A DNA stretch of 33,186 nt from NCBI RefSeq assembly GCF_004348995.1, contig NZ_SMKQ01000086.1, positions 1 through 33,186 on the forward strand. Reading direction: 5' to 3'. The notes beneath the pieces were generated by a model that did not search any database, had not been told where the DNA came from, and saw only the letters and a program-made list of their open reading frames with translations. Source of the DNA: Nonomuraea terrae. GTDB taxonomy: Bacteria; Actinomycetota; Actinomycetes; Streptosporangiales; Streptosporangiaceae. The stretch's first letter is position 1; each line of letters starts with the position of its first letter. Below are positions 16,290 to 24,880 of the stretch, piece by piece. The position numbers and the translations under genes were made by a program.

Positions 16290-16793
16290 TCATGCGGGAT
16301 GTGTCTCATTCGGGAGGTCAGAGGGCCAATGCTCCTGCTGGTGGACGTAACTTCCGCGATGCGGGACGCTGTAGACCCAGCCCTGCTCGCGGAGCAGAGC
16401 GATCGCCCGGCGCACGGTCTCGCGGGCGACGCCGTATTGGCGTACGAGAGCGGTCTCGCTGGGAAGCGGATGGCGCGGCTGCAGCTCGCCGTTTTGGATC
16501 TTCTCCCGGATCTCTCCGGCGATGTGTCGATAGATCGGTGTCTGCTGCGCCGGTGGACCGGTTTGTCCGGGAGCGTTGACGAACGTCCCCTCGCCCTGTC
16601 GTGTGTGCACCAGACCTTGGGTGCGTAGGACGTCGATCGCCCGGCGCGCGGTCGTGCGCGCGACGTTGAACTCCCGCTGGATTCCCGCCTCACTGATCAC
16701 GAGATCTCCGGGGGAAAGCTCGGCGATGATGCGCGACCTGAGGACCTCGCTGATCTGGAGATAGAGATGGGTGTCGCCCTCGCGATTCAGCAC
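16290..16793 (-). CDS. Regulator with two tandem GntR winged-helix domains
   Basis: The 167-residue protein contains two complete GntR DNA-binding domains and nothing else. The first spans about residues 10-72 (LYLQISEVLRSRI, REFNVARTTARRAIDVL, TRQGEGTFV). The second spans about 86-150 (IYRHIAGEIREKI, LPSETALVRQYGVARETVRR, VPHRGSYV). A Pro/Gln-rich linker joins them and no effector domain follows. One polypeptide could bind a long or double operator without dimerising. GTG 16793 has no Shine-Dalgarno sequence and a TATTCT box 6 nt upstream. The frame is intact although it lies among gene remnants. Confidence 0.8.
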   Translation of the reverse strand: MLNREGDTHLYLQISEVLRSRIIAELSPGDLVISEAGIQREFNVARTTARRAIDVLRTQGLVHTRQGEGTFVNAPGQTGPPAQQTPIYRHIAGEIREKIQNGELQPRHPLPSETALVRQYGVARETVRRAIALLREQGWVYSVPHRGSYVHQQEHWPSDLPNETHPA

Positions 16794-16799
16794 GGCAAA

Positions 16800-16805
16800 A
16801 GAATA
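16800..16805 (-). promoter_or_regulatory. -10 box TATTCT for the tandem-GntR gene, leaderless
   Basis: On the minus strand TATTCT lies 6 nt before GTG 16793 with no Shine-Dalgarno sequence. A weak -35-like TTCCTT lies about 16 nt further upstream. Confidence 0.5.
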
Positions 16806-17109
16806 TCCAACGGTCCAGACAAAGGAAGGCCGATTAGGAACCCAGCTTTATGGGCCATTTCTAAGGCTCGGTCACATATGTCTCTCGTTAGGGTCCTGTC
16901 TAGACCCATCCATGTTCCTGGAGATGTGCAACGTACTCGCGCGTGGTGGCCTTTGCGGCGCTATGGTGCCGCAAGATGTGTCTCTCCTGGAATGACCAGG
17001 CAGGCAGGGTCTCGCCGAGCTGTATGTGTCCGGCGACCTCTTCGGCGAGTTTCTGATGAATCCGCGCCTTTGCGGCTGCAGCGGTGTTTCGGGGTGGCGG
17101 TGTTTCGGG

Positions 17110-17340
17110 GGTCCGCCGAAATGCCCTCGCCGTGGATCATGTACGTCGTGCCTGCTCGCGCAGCTCGTCCGACTGCTCGCGCAGCTTGTGCGCCACTCGC
17201 CGCGTCGTCCCCGCGATGCCGTAGGCACCTCTCCGGACAGGCTTAGCGCGGCCTGGGCTTGAACTCGCGGCGTTCACTCTTCCCGCACGAGACCGGAGAT
17301 TTGCTGGTGGATGGGGACGGGCCCTTGCGCCGGGATTGTA
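17110..17340 (-). pseudogene. Remnant of a second small GntR regulator
   Basis: Reading leftward, one frame encodes GPVPIHQQISGLVREE (about 17285-17335), the opening helix of a GntR domain. A second frame encodes SERREFKP next to it. A third (about 17140-17225) encodes AYGIAGTTRRVAHKLREQ then SDELREQARRT, the recognition-helix region and a coiled tail. The middle is missing and at least two frameshifts are needed. Within it, 17081-17111 holds a 15-base direct repeat, GCGGTGTTTCGGGGT, twice. Confidence 0.55.
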
Positions 17341-17825
17341 AGCAAGCTGTACGTGGACGCTCGTGACGTTTGGGTGTCCGTGAAGGATTGATGAATGCCG
17401 CTAGCGTACGAATCATGCAAGGCTGGCAGAATGCGTTCGTTCGCCGTATCGACCGGGCCGGAGGGCGGATCGGGGATCCGAGAATTGGCCATCTGATTCG
17501 ATGGGTAGATACATGCCCGAACTGCTCTCCGACGTGACCGGGCCTGCCTGCGCAGCCTGTCGGTAGATCTGTCGGCTGACGGATGGTGGTGGTGGAAAAT
17601 CGTTCCGGGATCTCCTTTGCTGTCCCGAATTCTTGACGTGCCACCACAAGCGCTCACCCGGCACGCCGTCGGCGCCGTTCTCCATCCCGCGCTCAATCGC
17701 ATGCAGCTGCTGACGTCGGCTACCTGAGCCGGGCCCTGGCTCCGGCGATCGAGCTTGGGCGGCCACGTACGGGATGGGCGTGGTCTCGGCTCACCGGGTG
17801 ACGAACGTTGTTGTAGCGGCTTGGC
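17341..17825. other. Gene-free stretch
   Basis: This stretch separates the GntR remnant from the VOC gene. Open frames exist on the minus strand but show no domain or typical codon bias. It would contain the promoter of the lost GntR gene. I see no terminator or repeat. Confidence 0.5.
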
Positions 17826-18167
17826 TCACAGCGGAGCGCCGCCGAACCCGATCTCGTTACCGTCCGGATCGCGGTAGATGGCCTTGCGAACGCCGTTGGA
17901 GTACGTCTCCCGCTTCGCGGGTTCGAGCCCTCGCTCGGTGATCTGTGCCACGCGCTCGTCGAAGTCGTCCAGGAAGATCGTGTGGAGGGCGTGGCCGGCT
18001 CGTTCGGGGAGCTGCTCGATGAACAGGGATCGATGTTCCGCGAGCTCCCACACGGCCTCCGTGTCGCTTGCCACGAACGTCGGCGGGGTGCCCAGCAGTC
18101 GTTCGTACCACTTCAGTGCTGCCGCATAGTCGGTGACCGGAATGCCTGCGTACAAGTCGAGGGGCAT
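17826..18167 (-). CDS. VOC (glyoxalase/bleomycin-resistance fold) family protein
   Basis: The 113-residue protein is one VOC module. DLYAGIPVTDYAAALKWYERL opens the first beta-alpha unit, FIEQLPERAGHALHTIFLDD sits at the domain centre, and AIYRDPDGNEIGFG closes it with the metal-type Glu. It may bind a small molecule or act as a metal-dependent isomerase or dioxygenase; the substrate is unknown. ATG 18167 has no Shine-Dalgarno sequence and a TAAGAT box lies 6 nt upstream. The gene is intact among decayed neighbours. Confidence 0.85.
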   Translation of the reverse strand: MPLDLYAGIPVTDYAAALKWYERLLGTPPTFVASDTEAVWELAEHRSLFIEQLPERAGHALHTIFLDDFDERVAQITERGLEPAKRETYSNGVRKAIYRDPDGNEIGFGGAPL

Positions 18168-18173
18168 GTCGCA

Positions 18174-18179
18174 ATCTTA
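18174..18179 (-). promoter_or_regulatory. -10 box TAAGAT for the VOC gene, leaderless
   Basis: On the minus strand TAAGAT ends 6 nt before ATG 18167 with no Shine-Dalgarno sequence. Confidence 0.55.
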
Positions 18180-18834
18180 TCAACTTCGTCCACACTTGTG
18201 CGCTGTAACCCCAGCCGCCACACCATCCATCGGATACGCCAGCCGGTTAACGAATGCGACGCCTGCCGCGGACGAAGGAGTGACGGTCGCGTTGCCGTTG
18301 CGCAGTCGTGAGTGCGAGACGTTCGATGACGTCTCTTACCAGTGATCCCGGACGTAAGCTATTCCACTCGCTTCAGCGGAACCTGCTGCCGGACACGGAG
18401 GCGGCCACCGCGTGAGCCTTCGACAGCAACGACTCATGGGCGAAGGAGAATGGCGGTGGCCGCAGGGACTAGTGTGCCGCCTTTCCTGCGATTACCGCAG
18501 GCGATCCATCGCGTTGGGCGGATATTGTTTTCTCTCCTCCGAGACAGGTTCCGCCGCAACGCTTGCTTTTCTCCTAAGTAAGGCATCATGCAGTGGGTCA
18601 AGGTGGAGTAAAGCATAGGATTGGCTACATGTGATAATTGCAGCATCCCGTGAGGTCGTTCGATCTCCAGAGCCGACTGCTGACGCAGCCTGATCTCCCG
18701 ATGCTCTTCAGCACGTCCACGCATCCGAGTGCTTTTCCCATCCGGCTCTGCCGGGACAGGAATGGACCGATTAGTCGAGACGGCGGAAAGCACCCGTAAG
18801 ACCAGGATCCGATGCCCAGAACAGGGAGTCCTGT
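18180..18834. other. Gene-free stretch before an IS remnant
   Basis: No convincing gene is present. A plus-strand peptide, LTSDPGRKLFHSLQRNLLP then DTEAATA, followed in another frame by SNDSWAKENGGGRRD (about 18327-18475), looks like decayed coding sequence, but I cannot name its family. Confidence 0.4.
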
Positions 18835-19495
18835 GTGCTGGCTTACCCTGCCGCCATTCCGCTGTCCGCTCGCACCCTGTCCTACGGGCGTCAACCTGCT
18901 AGGGATCGTCCTGCCGCACGAGGATCCCGCTGCGGCGGCAGGCTCCCCGCCCGTCAAGCCCTACTGGCGATGGCCCACCTGCGTAACGGGCACCTGTGCC
19001 CGGCCGGCCGGCGGCTTTGGCATCGCCACCACTGCCTGGCGCTACGTCCGCGAACCCGTCCCACGCCTGGTCGTACTCGCCGACGACGTGCCGGCCGCCA
19101 TCGAGCGTGCCGTCCGGCTGGCGTACGCAATCCTGGACGGCACGCTCATCGCTGTCTGAGCGACTGGCCGATGAAAAGCCGTACTACTCAAGCAAACGTC
19201 ACCGGCATGGCGTACGGGTCCTCCGACACGTCGGCAGGCTCGTGTGCGCTCACCTGCCCTGCTCGAAGCCACTCACGCAGCCCGGACGACGGGCCTCATC
19301 GACGCTCTGACCGAAGCCGCGATCAAACCTTCGCTGACAGGGGAATATCGAGGCGCCGGCGGCACCCACCCTTCGAGCGGCATCGCATCGTCCACGCCCG
19401 TCGCGCAACCAGAAGTCGGTCAACCACGCCCACGCCAGCATTCGGGTCATCGGTCAACGGGCCGTGGCCACACTCAAGACAGGAAAGCTTCGGGT
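18835..19495 (+). pseudogene. IS5-type (DDE_Tnp_4) transposase remnant
   Basis: Successive frames give pieces of one transposase in order. LAYPAAIPLSARTL opens at GTG 18835, then RQALLAMAHLRNGH, then GFGIATTAWRYVREPVP and AIERAVRLAYAILDGTLI to about 19155. RLADEKPYYSSKRHRHG follows near 19163-19213, then ARTTGLIDALTEA near 19285. FADRGISRRRRHPPFERHR and NHAHASIRVIGQRAVATLKT close the protein near 19430-19490. The order matches IS5-group transposases with a Tnp_4 HTH and DDE domain. At least four frameshifts and a loss of catalytic context make it inactive. I could not identify terminal inverted repeats. Confidence 0.75.
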
Positions 19496-19499
19496 GAGC

Positions 19500-19705
19500 G
19501 GCGGCCGGCGCCATCCTCCGCGACCGTGACGGCAGGGTCGTCAGCACCTCCGATCACGCACCGGGTGGGCGGCGTGGAAGGCGGTGAGCGTGTCTTGAAC
19601 AGCGGCGTCACCGTGCAGCCGACCATCATGCCGGCGGTGAGCCGCCCGCGGATGAGCGCGGCCACCTCGCCGACCGCCTGCTCGACGGCTGCGGGTCAAC
19701 CGTGA
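19500..19705 (-). pseudogene. Fragment of a LysR-type regulator
   Basis: A minus-strand frame reads AVEQAVGEVAALIRGRLTAG then MMVGCTVTPLF. A neighbouring frame continues TAFHAAHPV. This matches the start of the effector-binding domain of LysR regulators, where a conserved G-x-L-x-G-M strand precedes a helix and an FHxxHP segment. No HTH region or remaining effector domain is recognisable in 19705-19840. It directly abuts the transposase remnant. Confidence 0.45.
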
Positions 19706-19840
19706 TCGAATGATCGCGCGATTCGTCTACCCAGCTGCCGGCACGGCCTGCGCTGCTGCTCTCACTTCGCGACCGGGATGGTCCTGGCGAACCTCGTCCG
19801 GTAAGCCGTGGAAGACGGCCGCCGCGCGGGATGTGAACGC

Positions 19841-20311
19841 TCAGTGCTGGATCAAGCCGCCGATCGGGACGGGATTGACATGGCCGGTTGCCGGAAGGGT
19901 CTGCGCCAGAGCGAGGCCGACATCGACCAACGATGATCGGCGGAGGCGTACAACGTCGGGAATCGGGGCCCAGACCGACTCGGCGGTTTCGCCGTTCGGC
20001 TCAGGCCTGAGCTGGCCACCGGTGATTCCCACCTGGTAGAAGATGCCGACATTCTGATGCTCAGGCAGGCCGGGCAAGCGATCAGCTGCGGGGATCACCC
20101 GCGAATCCACCCCTAGCAAGCGTTCAACCACCCCGTCACAGCCGGTCTCCTCAGCAACCTCCCGGATGACGGCGTCGAATGGATCCTCTCCGTGCTCGAC
20201 CTTTCCGCCAGGAAGAGTCCAGTGCCGCTCGCCGTTCGGCCCTACGTAATGGGCCAGCAGCACCCGCCCGTCCTCGATGCACACGGCGTACGCCGCCAGT
20301 CGGAAGCTCAT
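19841..20311 (-). CDS. Nudix hydrolase
   Basis: The 156-residue protein has a complete Nudix box at residues 36-58, starting GKVEHGEDPF at 36-45 and ending REVAEETGC at 50-58. This fits GX5EX7REUXEEXGU and supplies the Mg-binding glutamates. Nudix enzymes hydrolyse a nucleoside diphosphate linked to another group; the substrate is not evident. ATG 20311 has no Shine-Dalgarno sequence and a TAGCGT box 6 nt upstream. The gene is intact. Confidence 0.9.
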   Translation of the reverse strand: MSFRLAAYAVCIEDGRVLLAHYVGPNGERHWTLPGGKVEHGEDPFDAVIREVAEETGCDGVVERLLGVDSRVIPAADRLPGLPEHQNVGIFYQVGITGGQLRPEPNGETAESVWAPIPDVVRLRRSSLVDVGLALAQTLPATGHVNPVPIGGLIQH

Positions 20312-20317
20312 CGCCGC

Positions 20318-20323
20318 ACGCTA
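20318..20323 (-). promoter_or_regulatory. -10 box TAGCGT for the Nudix gene, leaderless
   Basis: On the minus strand TAGCGT lies 6 nt before ATG 20311 with no Shine-Dalgarno sequence. Confidence 0.5.
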
Positions 20324-20784
20324 TCCCAACGCGCAAGATGTGCACATTTCGGTATTAATCTTGGTCGACTGCTGTCTTGCCGGGAGCCCTCCCGCCGGCC
20401 CAATCAGGCGCCCCCATGCCTATCCCAACCAGCCACGTCAGGTTGGAAATGGCTCACTGCTGGAAATCCGGACCGGGCTGGTCGATGGCGCGTGGTCGGC
20501 CTCTCCGTCGTACCCGGGGGAGAGCACGTCGCTGCCGCAGGCGCGTACGCGCTACGCCGGATCTGCCGCCTCGGGCTTGACTCATCGCGCCCTCGCTCCT
20601 GTGGGCGTGTGGCCTGTGCCAAGGCGATCGACGTGACAAGGTGCCCTCATGGCTTGGGTCGGTTGCCGCACTCGTTACTCGTTGTTCCGGGCTGCTTTTG
20701 CCTTCGCTGGGATGCCTTGATGCCGACGCGCAGCATTGGTGTCGATCATGCATTTGCATACAAGCACGGGGAAAGGCACGGGTG
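20324..20784. other. Gene-free stretch
   Basis: I see no protein family, RNA gene or clear repeat on either strand between the Nudix promoter and the hairpin at 20785. Confidence 0.5.
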
Positions 20785-20843
20785 ACGGCCATCGCGGACT
20801 CCTGAAAATCGCAGTTCAGGAAAACCATGGTCGCGATGGCCGT
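20785..20843. repeat. Long two-part inverted repeat
   Basis: An outer 12-bp arm (ACGGCCATCGCG with CGCGATGGCCGT) and an inner 7-bp arm (TCCTGAA with TTCAGGA) are nested around an 8-nt loop. Unpaired segments of 3 and 10 nt separate the two stems. It lies in a gene-free region and resembles a folded mobile-element end or a lost regulatory RNA more than a simple terminator. Confidence 0.6.
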
Positions 20844-20991
20844 TCACCGCAGTGTGCCGCCCGAACCGCCGGCCACTGGAGGGGATTGGCCGGTGACTCC
20901 GACTTCCTGCAACGGCACCTTATGGAGGGCTTCGGGTGCCGTTTTGTCTCCGGACGGGGCTGCAGCCCGCCCGGCGACATGGGTGAGGTGG

Positions 20992-21036
20992 AGTGTCCGG
21001 CTCATCCTTTGTCGCCGCATGGATGAACCGGACACT
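20992..21036 (+). repeat. 16-bp hairpin with T-run, terminator-like
   Basis: AGTGTCCGG and CCGGACACT form 9 bp. After one C-A mismatch, TCATCC and GGATGA add 6 bp around a 13-nt loop. TTT follows on the plus strand (CACTTTTG). It could terminate a vanished plus-strand gene, or be an element end. No intact plus-strand gene lies upstream. Confidence 0.55.
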
Positions 21037-21355
21037 TTTGACGACTGCACTTCTGCCGCCGTCGCTGTCCCACCCTGCATCTTCACGTTGTCCCCGGGGC
21101 GACGCGCCAACCCAGATCCCCATATGAGGAAAATGGATCGCCCCTGAGTTCAGCGTGAATCCGCGGACGTGTGATCCAGGCCTCCAGGAAAGGCGCATGA
21201 ATACACCGTCACGGGTATTGGCCGGCTGACGTTTCTAGCGGCCTACCCGCGCCATTAGGTTCTCATGGCCGTCTCTTGAAAGACTGCCGTTCGGAGCTAT
21301 ACATACGATCATGGCCTTTGCCGTTGGTGGGTTGATCATCCGTGGTGGATTTGAT
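21037..21355. other. Gene-free stretch downstream of radC
   Basis: Nothing recognisable lies between the hairpin at 21036 and the radC stop codon. A small 6-bp stem, AGGCGG/CCGCCT, overlaps the last radC codons at 21358-21373. Confidence 0.4.
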
Positions 21356-22012
21356 TTAGGCGGGAATCCGCCTCCAGGCACCATCCGTGATGATGACGTG
21401 GTCGACGAGCCGCAGCCCGACCGTGTCCGCGGCCTCGGCGATCCTGATCGTGGCCTCGAGGTCTTCAAGGCTCGGCTCCAGCGACCCGCCGGGATGGTTG
21501 TGGGCGAGGCCGAACACGGCTCCCCCTGAGGTGAGCACCTCGGTGATGACCTGTCGTATCGGCATGGCCGTGTGATCACTGCTGCCTTCCGTCACGACCG
21601 TACGCTTGAGCACCCGCCCACCCGTGTCGCACACCACCAGGACGAGGCGCTCGTGAGCACGGTGACGCAGCAGCGGGGCGCACACGTGAGCCAGATCCGA
21701 GGTGCTCGTGATCCGTTCTCGCTCGGGACTTTCCTGCGCTCGCCGTACGAGATGGAAAGCCGCCGTCACGCGGGCGGCCTTGGCCGGCCCGATGCCGGGC
21801 AGCGCCAGTAACCGATGCGGGTCGGAACGGCTCAGCGCATCGAGATCTCCGCAGTGCTCGATCACCAGACTGGCCAGGTCGAGCGCGCTCACCCCGCGAA
21901 ATCCCGAGCCGAGCAGCACGGCCAGCAGCTCACGATCCGCCAGCGCGGCGGCGCCGCTGGACATGAGCCGTTCGCGCGGCCGGTCACTCTTAGACAGATC
22001 TTTGACTCGCAT
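21356..22012 (-). CDS. radC: RadC family JAB-domain protein
   Basis: The 218-residue protein begins with a UPF0758 N-terminal helical region (DRPRERLMSSGAAALADREL) and a helix-hairpin-helix (LLALPGIGPAKAAR at 69-82). The JAB/MPN metalloprotease-like domain follows, with metal motif H171-N-H173-P and S181, D184 (the HxHPxGxxxPSxxD pattern). Despite its name RadC is not firmly shown to be a DNA-repair enzyme; family members are frequent in mobile and accessory regions. GGAGG 6 nt before ATG 22012 fixes the start. It is one of few genes in this stretch with a Shine-Dalgarno sequence, and it lies between two transposase remnants. Confidence 0.9.
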   Translation of the reverse strand: MRVKDLSKSDRPRERLMSSGAAALADRELLAVLLGSGFRGVSALDLASLVIEHCGDLDALSRSDPHRLLALPGIGPAKAARVTAAFHLVRRAQESPERERITSTSDLAHVCAPLLRHRAHERLVLVVCDTGGRVLKRTVVTEGSSDHTAMPIRQVITEVLTSGGAVFGLAHNHPGGSLEPSLEDLEATIRIAEAADTVGLRLVDHVIITDGAWRRIPA

Positions 22013-22576
22013 CGACAACCTCCGCACCTGTTCTATCAACGGCCACCGACAATCTTTGACCTGCGCATTCGCGGCAAATGCGCCTCGTTGGTCTCGCGGA
22101 CTGCCGATTACCGTCCGCGACCACGCCGGAGATGTCGCTGACGAACGCGCCTCCACGAAGACGCGGTACATCGACGGACCATATGGACGCGGCTCGTGCG
22201 TACGGGCGGCATGGCCGGCGTCCCATGAGGCGTCAGGAGGCGCGCGAGGTTCGCCAAGGTCCCTTTGGCGGCAGCGGGGGCAGCGAGTGCGTCCGACGTG
22301 GCTACGACAGAACTGGAGGCTTCGTGCACGACCATCACTATCGGCAGGGCGCTCACTGAACGTGATCTACGGCGAGTCTTTCCCGGGGTGACATTAGCTG
22401 CGGACCTTGAGGCACAGCCTTGCCGGGATCGGTGCGCTGTGGGAAGCCTCTGGAGACTGGCTCAGCGTGGCGTTGGCGCATCGGACGTGATCTTCCCACG
22501 CCACCCGAGCCGGAACGGCGAGCGGCGAGAGTTGGGTGGTCCGGAAGGGCGTTGAGCCTCTCCGTGTATCCAGGCA
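22013..22576. other. Gene-free stretch upstream of radC
   Basis: I see no recognisable gene here. A weak CGCCAA/TTGGCG stem lies at 22252-22270. Short open frames on both strands lack domains or consistent codon bias. Confidence 0.4.
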
Positions 22577-23040
22577 TCACGTTGTGTGACGGGCTGGTAG
22601 GGGAAGGCCGTGTTCGATGTGGAGCGAGCCCAGGGCGACTTTGGCGATCGCGCCGATTCGCCGGGGGCAGACGCTGATGCGTCGCAGGGCCGTGAAGGTG
22701 GTCTTCAACAGGGAGTTCGCTGCTCAGCGATGCCGTGGACGCCGCGGATGATCAGGTTGTACTGCTTGGCGGCCTCGGAGAGCGTGATGCCTTCTCCTTT
22801 TTGACCGGCATTCGCGGCTTTTGACCGGTATTCGCGCCCGGGTCCGGCCAGCCCCTCATAGCCCAGGCCGGTCAGGGTCGGCATGCCCACGGCGGCGGCT
22901 TGCTCGAGCGCCGCCATCACCCGACGGCGGCCTTCGCACACGTCGGGTCGTGTTCCTCACCAGGGCGGACGTCGGAGACCAGATCGGCCGGCCGGTCGGG
23001 TCCGACGCGGGCCGCAATGGCTTCCGCTGGAGAGCTGAGT
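22577..23040 (-). pseudogene. Second IS5-type transposase remnant
   Basis: Reading leftward, frames encode DPTGRPIW (about 22975-23005), VSDVRPGEEHDPTCAKAA next, then VMAALEQAAAVGMPTLTG and LGYEGL (about 22850-22915). YNLIIRGVHGIAEQ and NSLLKTTFTALRRISVCPRR follow, then IGAIAKVALGSLHIEHG, ending at a stop at 22577. These are the DDE core and conserved C-terminus of IS5-group transposases. The N-terminal part is missing and at least three frameshifts are needed. It is on the opposite strand to the remnant at 18835 and differs from it in sequence. Confidence 0.7.
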
Positions 23041-23188
23041 TGCCCGGCGTGCATCGGGCCCCGGGTGTAGGACGGGCCCGATGAGCGAGTGGCGACATGG
23101 ACGGCGACCGTTGGCCGGCCAGGGGCGACGGCGATCGAGGACGGCGTCGCCAGTGCAGGGGCGCACAGGTGGTGAGGGCACGGTGAGC

Positions 23189-23218
23189 GCTCCGGGCGAG
23201 GAGGCGCCCGCCCGGAGC
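23189..23218 (-). terminator. Hairpin terminator after the GntR/UTRA gene
   Basis: GCTCCGGGCG and CGCCCGGAGC form a perfect 10-bp stem with a 10-nt loop, starting 9 nt beyond the stop of the minus-strand regulator gene. It has no T-run. Confidence 0.7.
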
Positions 23219-23227
23219 CCTTAACGC

Positions 23228-23983
23228 TCAGACGGGCATGCTGTACATGACCCGGAATCGGTCACCTGGAACGACGATGTCGCTCGTCTCCACGGGGCGA
23301 TCGCCGGCCCAGTGGGTACGTTCGACGTGCAGAACGTGCACGCCGGCCGCCAGATCAAGCGCATCGCTCTCCGCCGGACGAGGAACACGGGTGTGTACGC
23401 TTTCGACGATCTCAGTGATCTTTATGCCGTGTGCGTACAACCTCGCGACGACACTTCGTCGTTCGTCGTCCGAGTGGGGAGCGAACTCCCGCGGCTCATA
23501 CGAGGTGGCAAGTTGGAGCGGCTTGCCGTCGCCGCGGTAGACGTAGCGCGTTCTGGTCAGCATGGTCGACTCCGGCAGGCGTAGCCGCTTGGCGACGACA
23601 GGACCCGCTTCCACAGGTTCGCTGTGCCAGTCCCATGTCACACGTCTGCCCTGAGACTGCAGGTCGGCGGCGAACGGGGCAGGGTGATCGAGGAATCGCC
23701 AGCGGTGGAGTGGTGTCAGGTCTGGGCGTTGCCTGACGTAATGGCCCGAGCCCACCCGGCCGATGATGAGGCCTTCGCCCGCGAGTACGCGTAGCGCGTG
23801 ACGAGCTGCGGTCTCGCCGACCTGATACTTGCGAGTCAGCTGCGCCCGCGAGGGAATGGGCGCACCGGGGGGAAGGGTGCCGTCGGTGATCTGTCGCCGG
23901 ATGTCTTCGACGACGCGCAGGTAGACCGGATCTGAGGTGGCCACTAGTCCATCCCTGGGGGTTCGTGTGAGGCGTTGCCCCAT
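23228..23983 (-). CDS. GntR family regulator with UTRA domain (HutC type)
   Basis: The 251-residue protein has a GntR winged helix at about 18-82 (YLRVVEDIRRQI, LTRKYQVGETAARHALRVL, GRVGSGHYV). A UTRA effector domain follows at about 110-248 (MLTRTRYVYRGDGKPLQLAT and the closing HVLHVERTHWAGDRPVETSD region). HutC-type regulators sense small ligands such as sugars or amino acids and normally repress nearby genes. No intact neighbour is an obvious target. ATG 23983 has no clear Shine-Dalgarno sequence; GTG 23944, just before the wHTH, is an alternative start. TGCCG-TATT-CGGCA at 23986-23999 abuts the ATG and could be an autoregulatory operator. Confidence 0.85.
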   Translation of the reverse strand: MGQRLTRTPRDGLVATSDPVYLRVVEDIRRQITDGTLPPGAPIPSRAQLTRKYQVGETAARHALRVLAGEGLIIGRVGSGHYVRQRPDLTPLHRWRFLDHPAPFAADLQSQGRRVTWDWHSEPVEAGPVVAKRLRLPESTMLTRTRYVYRGDGKPLQLATSYEPREFAPHSDDERRSVVARLYAHGIKITEIVESVHTRVPRPAESDALDLAAGVHVLHVERTHWAGDRPVETSDIVVPGDRFRVMYSMPV

Positions 23984-24874
23984 GTTGCCGTATTCGGCAG
24001 GTAACCGACCGTCATCGATGACGGCTGGAGCCCCAACTTTGCAATGGCGGAAAATTATCGGAGAAACTCTGTAACGCGGACGTAAGGTGCAGCGATTCTC
24101 CGGTAGAGGTCGTCGATGTGTGTACCCCCGAGCACATATCGGCGGCCTCTTCCCATGCCTGCTGCGGCCACGAGCAGCACAGGGCAACACCTTGGTCGAC
24201 GTCTGGCGGCAGGTCACCGTGACGCTGTGTGGCGAGACAGTCACGATATACCGTCAACCTCATGCCACGCCCAGGCATGGTGTTGGCCGCATACGCGTCT
24301 GCTGTCTCCCAAGCTCACGTCGATCTGCTCGGCACCCTTGACGTCTCCCTTCTTAATCGCGCTGCAACTGCCGTCTTGAAACGGTTCCTTCGCACCTGAC
24401 ATCGCCAAAGCGCGGCACCCGCCGTTGTGTTGTCAGACGCCCACACGTTGATCGTCCTTCGTAGGCATAGGGGCTCAGAGGTGGTGGGACGGCCACCTAC
24501 GATTCGAGCGGCAGCCGGGCGCCAAAGACCCAGCGCTTGGCTTGGGCGGAGTTCCCCTGGCTTCCTCCGAAGCAGCTCGAGCTCATGGGAGGGGACTTCT
24601 CCGTGGCTGAGCGCGGTGGCGCGGCATCGCCCATATGCAGCTCGTATTCGCTCGAAGCCCAGGTAGCTCGCCCGGTACGGATCGGCAGGCTCGTAGGGGA
24701 GCCCTGTCATCGATGACCTTGCCGGGAACTCTGTGAGCGCTGTGGTGTGACGTGTCTCCTGCGACTCTCCGGCGACCGGAACGTCGGCCGTCTCGATGCA
24801 GGGAAAAGGGAGCAAAAACCGGTACGAGGCAGGCAAAGCGGGGTGGCGGCGTCCAATGGATTTCCGAATCCGGG
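23984..24874. other. Gene-poor stretch between the GntR/UTRA gene and dapA
   Basis: No protein family is recognised. A minus-strand frame at about 24321-24710 beginning TGLPYEPADPYRASYLGFER is open but shows no known domain, and its codon use is weak. The right edge carries the dapA promoter. Confidence 0.4.
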
Positions 24875-24880
24875 TACCGT
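24875..24880 (+). promoter_or_regulatory. -10 box TACCGT for dapA, leaderless
   Basis: TACCGT ends 7 nt before ATG 24888 with no Shine-Dalgarno sequence, the same layout as at dapB. Confidence 0.6.

Noticed and set aside
17081..17111. 15-base direct repeat as a possible integration duplication
   Set aside because: The two copies lie 16 bases apart, start to start, so they form a small tandem duplication and not a pair flanking an insertion.
17915..17945. tRNA-like GGTTCGAGCCC
   Set aside because: It is inside the coding frame of the intact VOC gene, and no acceptor stem or anticodon arm surrounds it.
22108..22356. Minus-strand peptide starting MSALPIVMVVHEASSSVVA as a possible small secreted protein
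   Set aside because: The hydrophobic start is not a convincing signal peptide, there is no Shine-Dalgarno sequence or -10 box, and the C-terminal half is arginine-rich shadow-like sequence.
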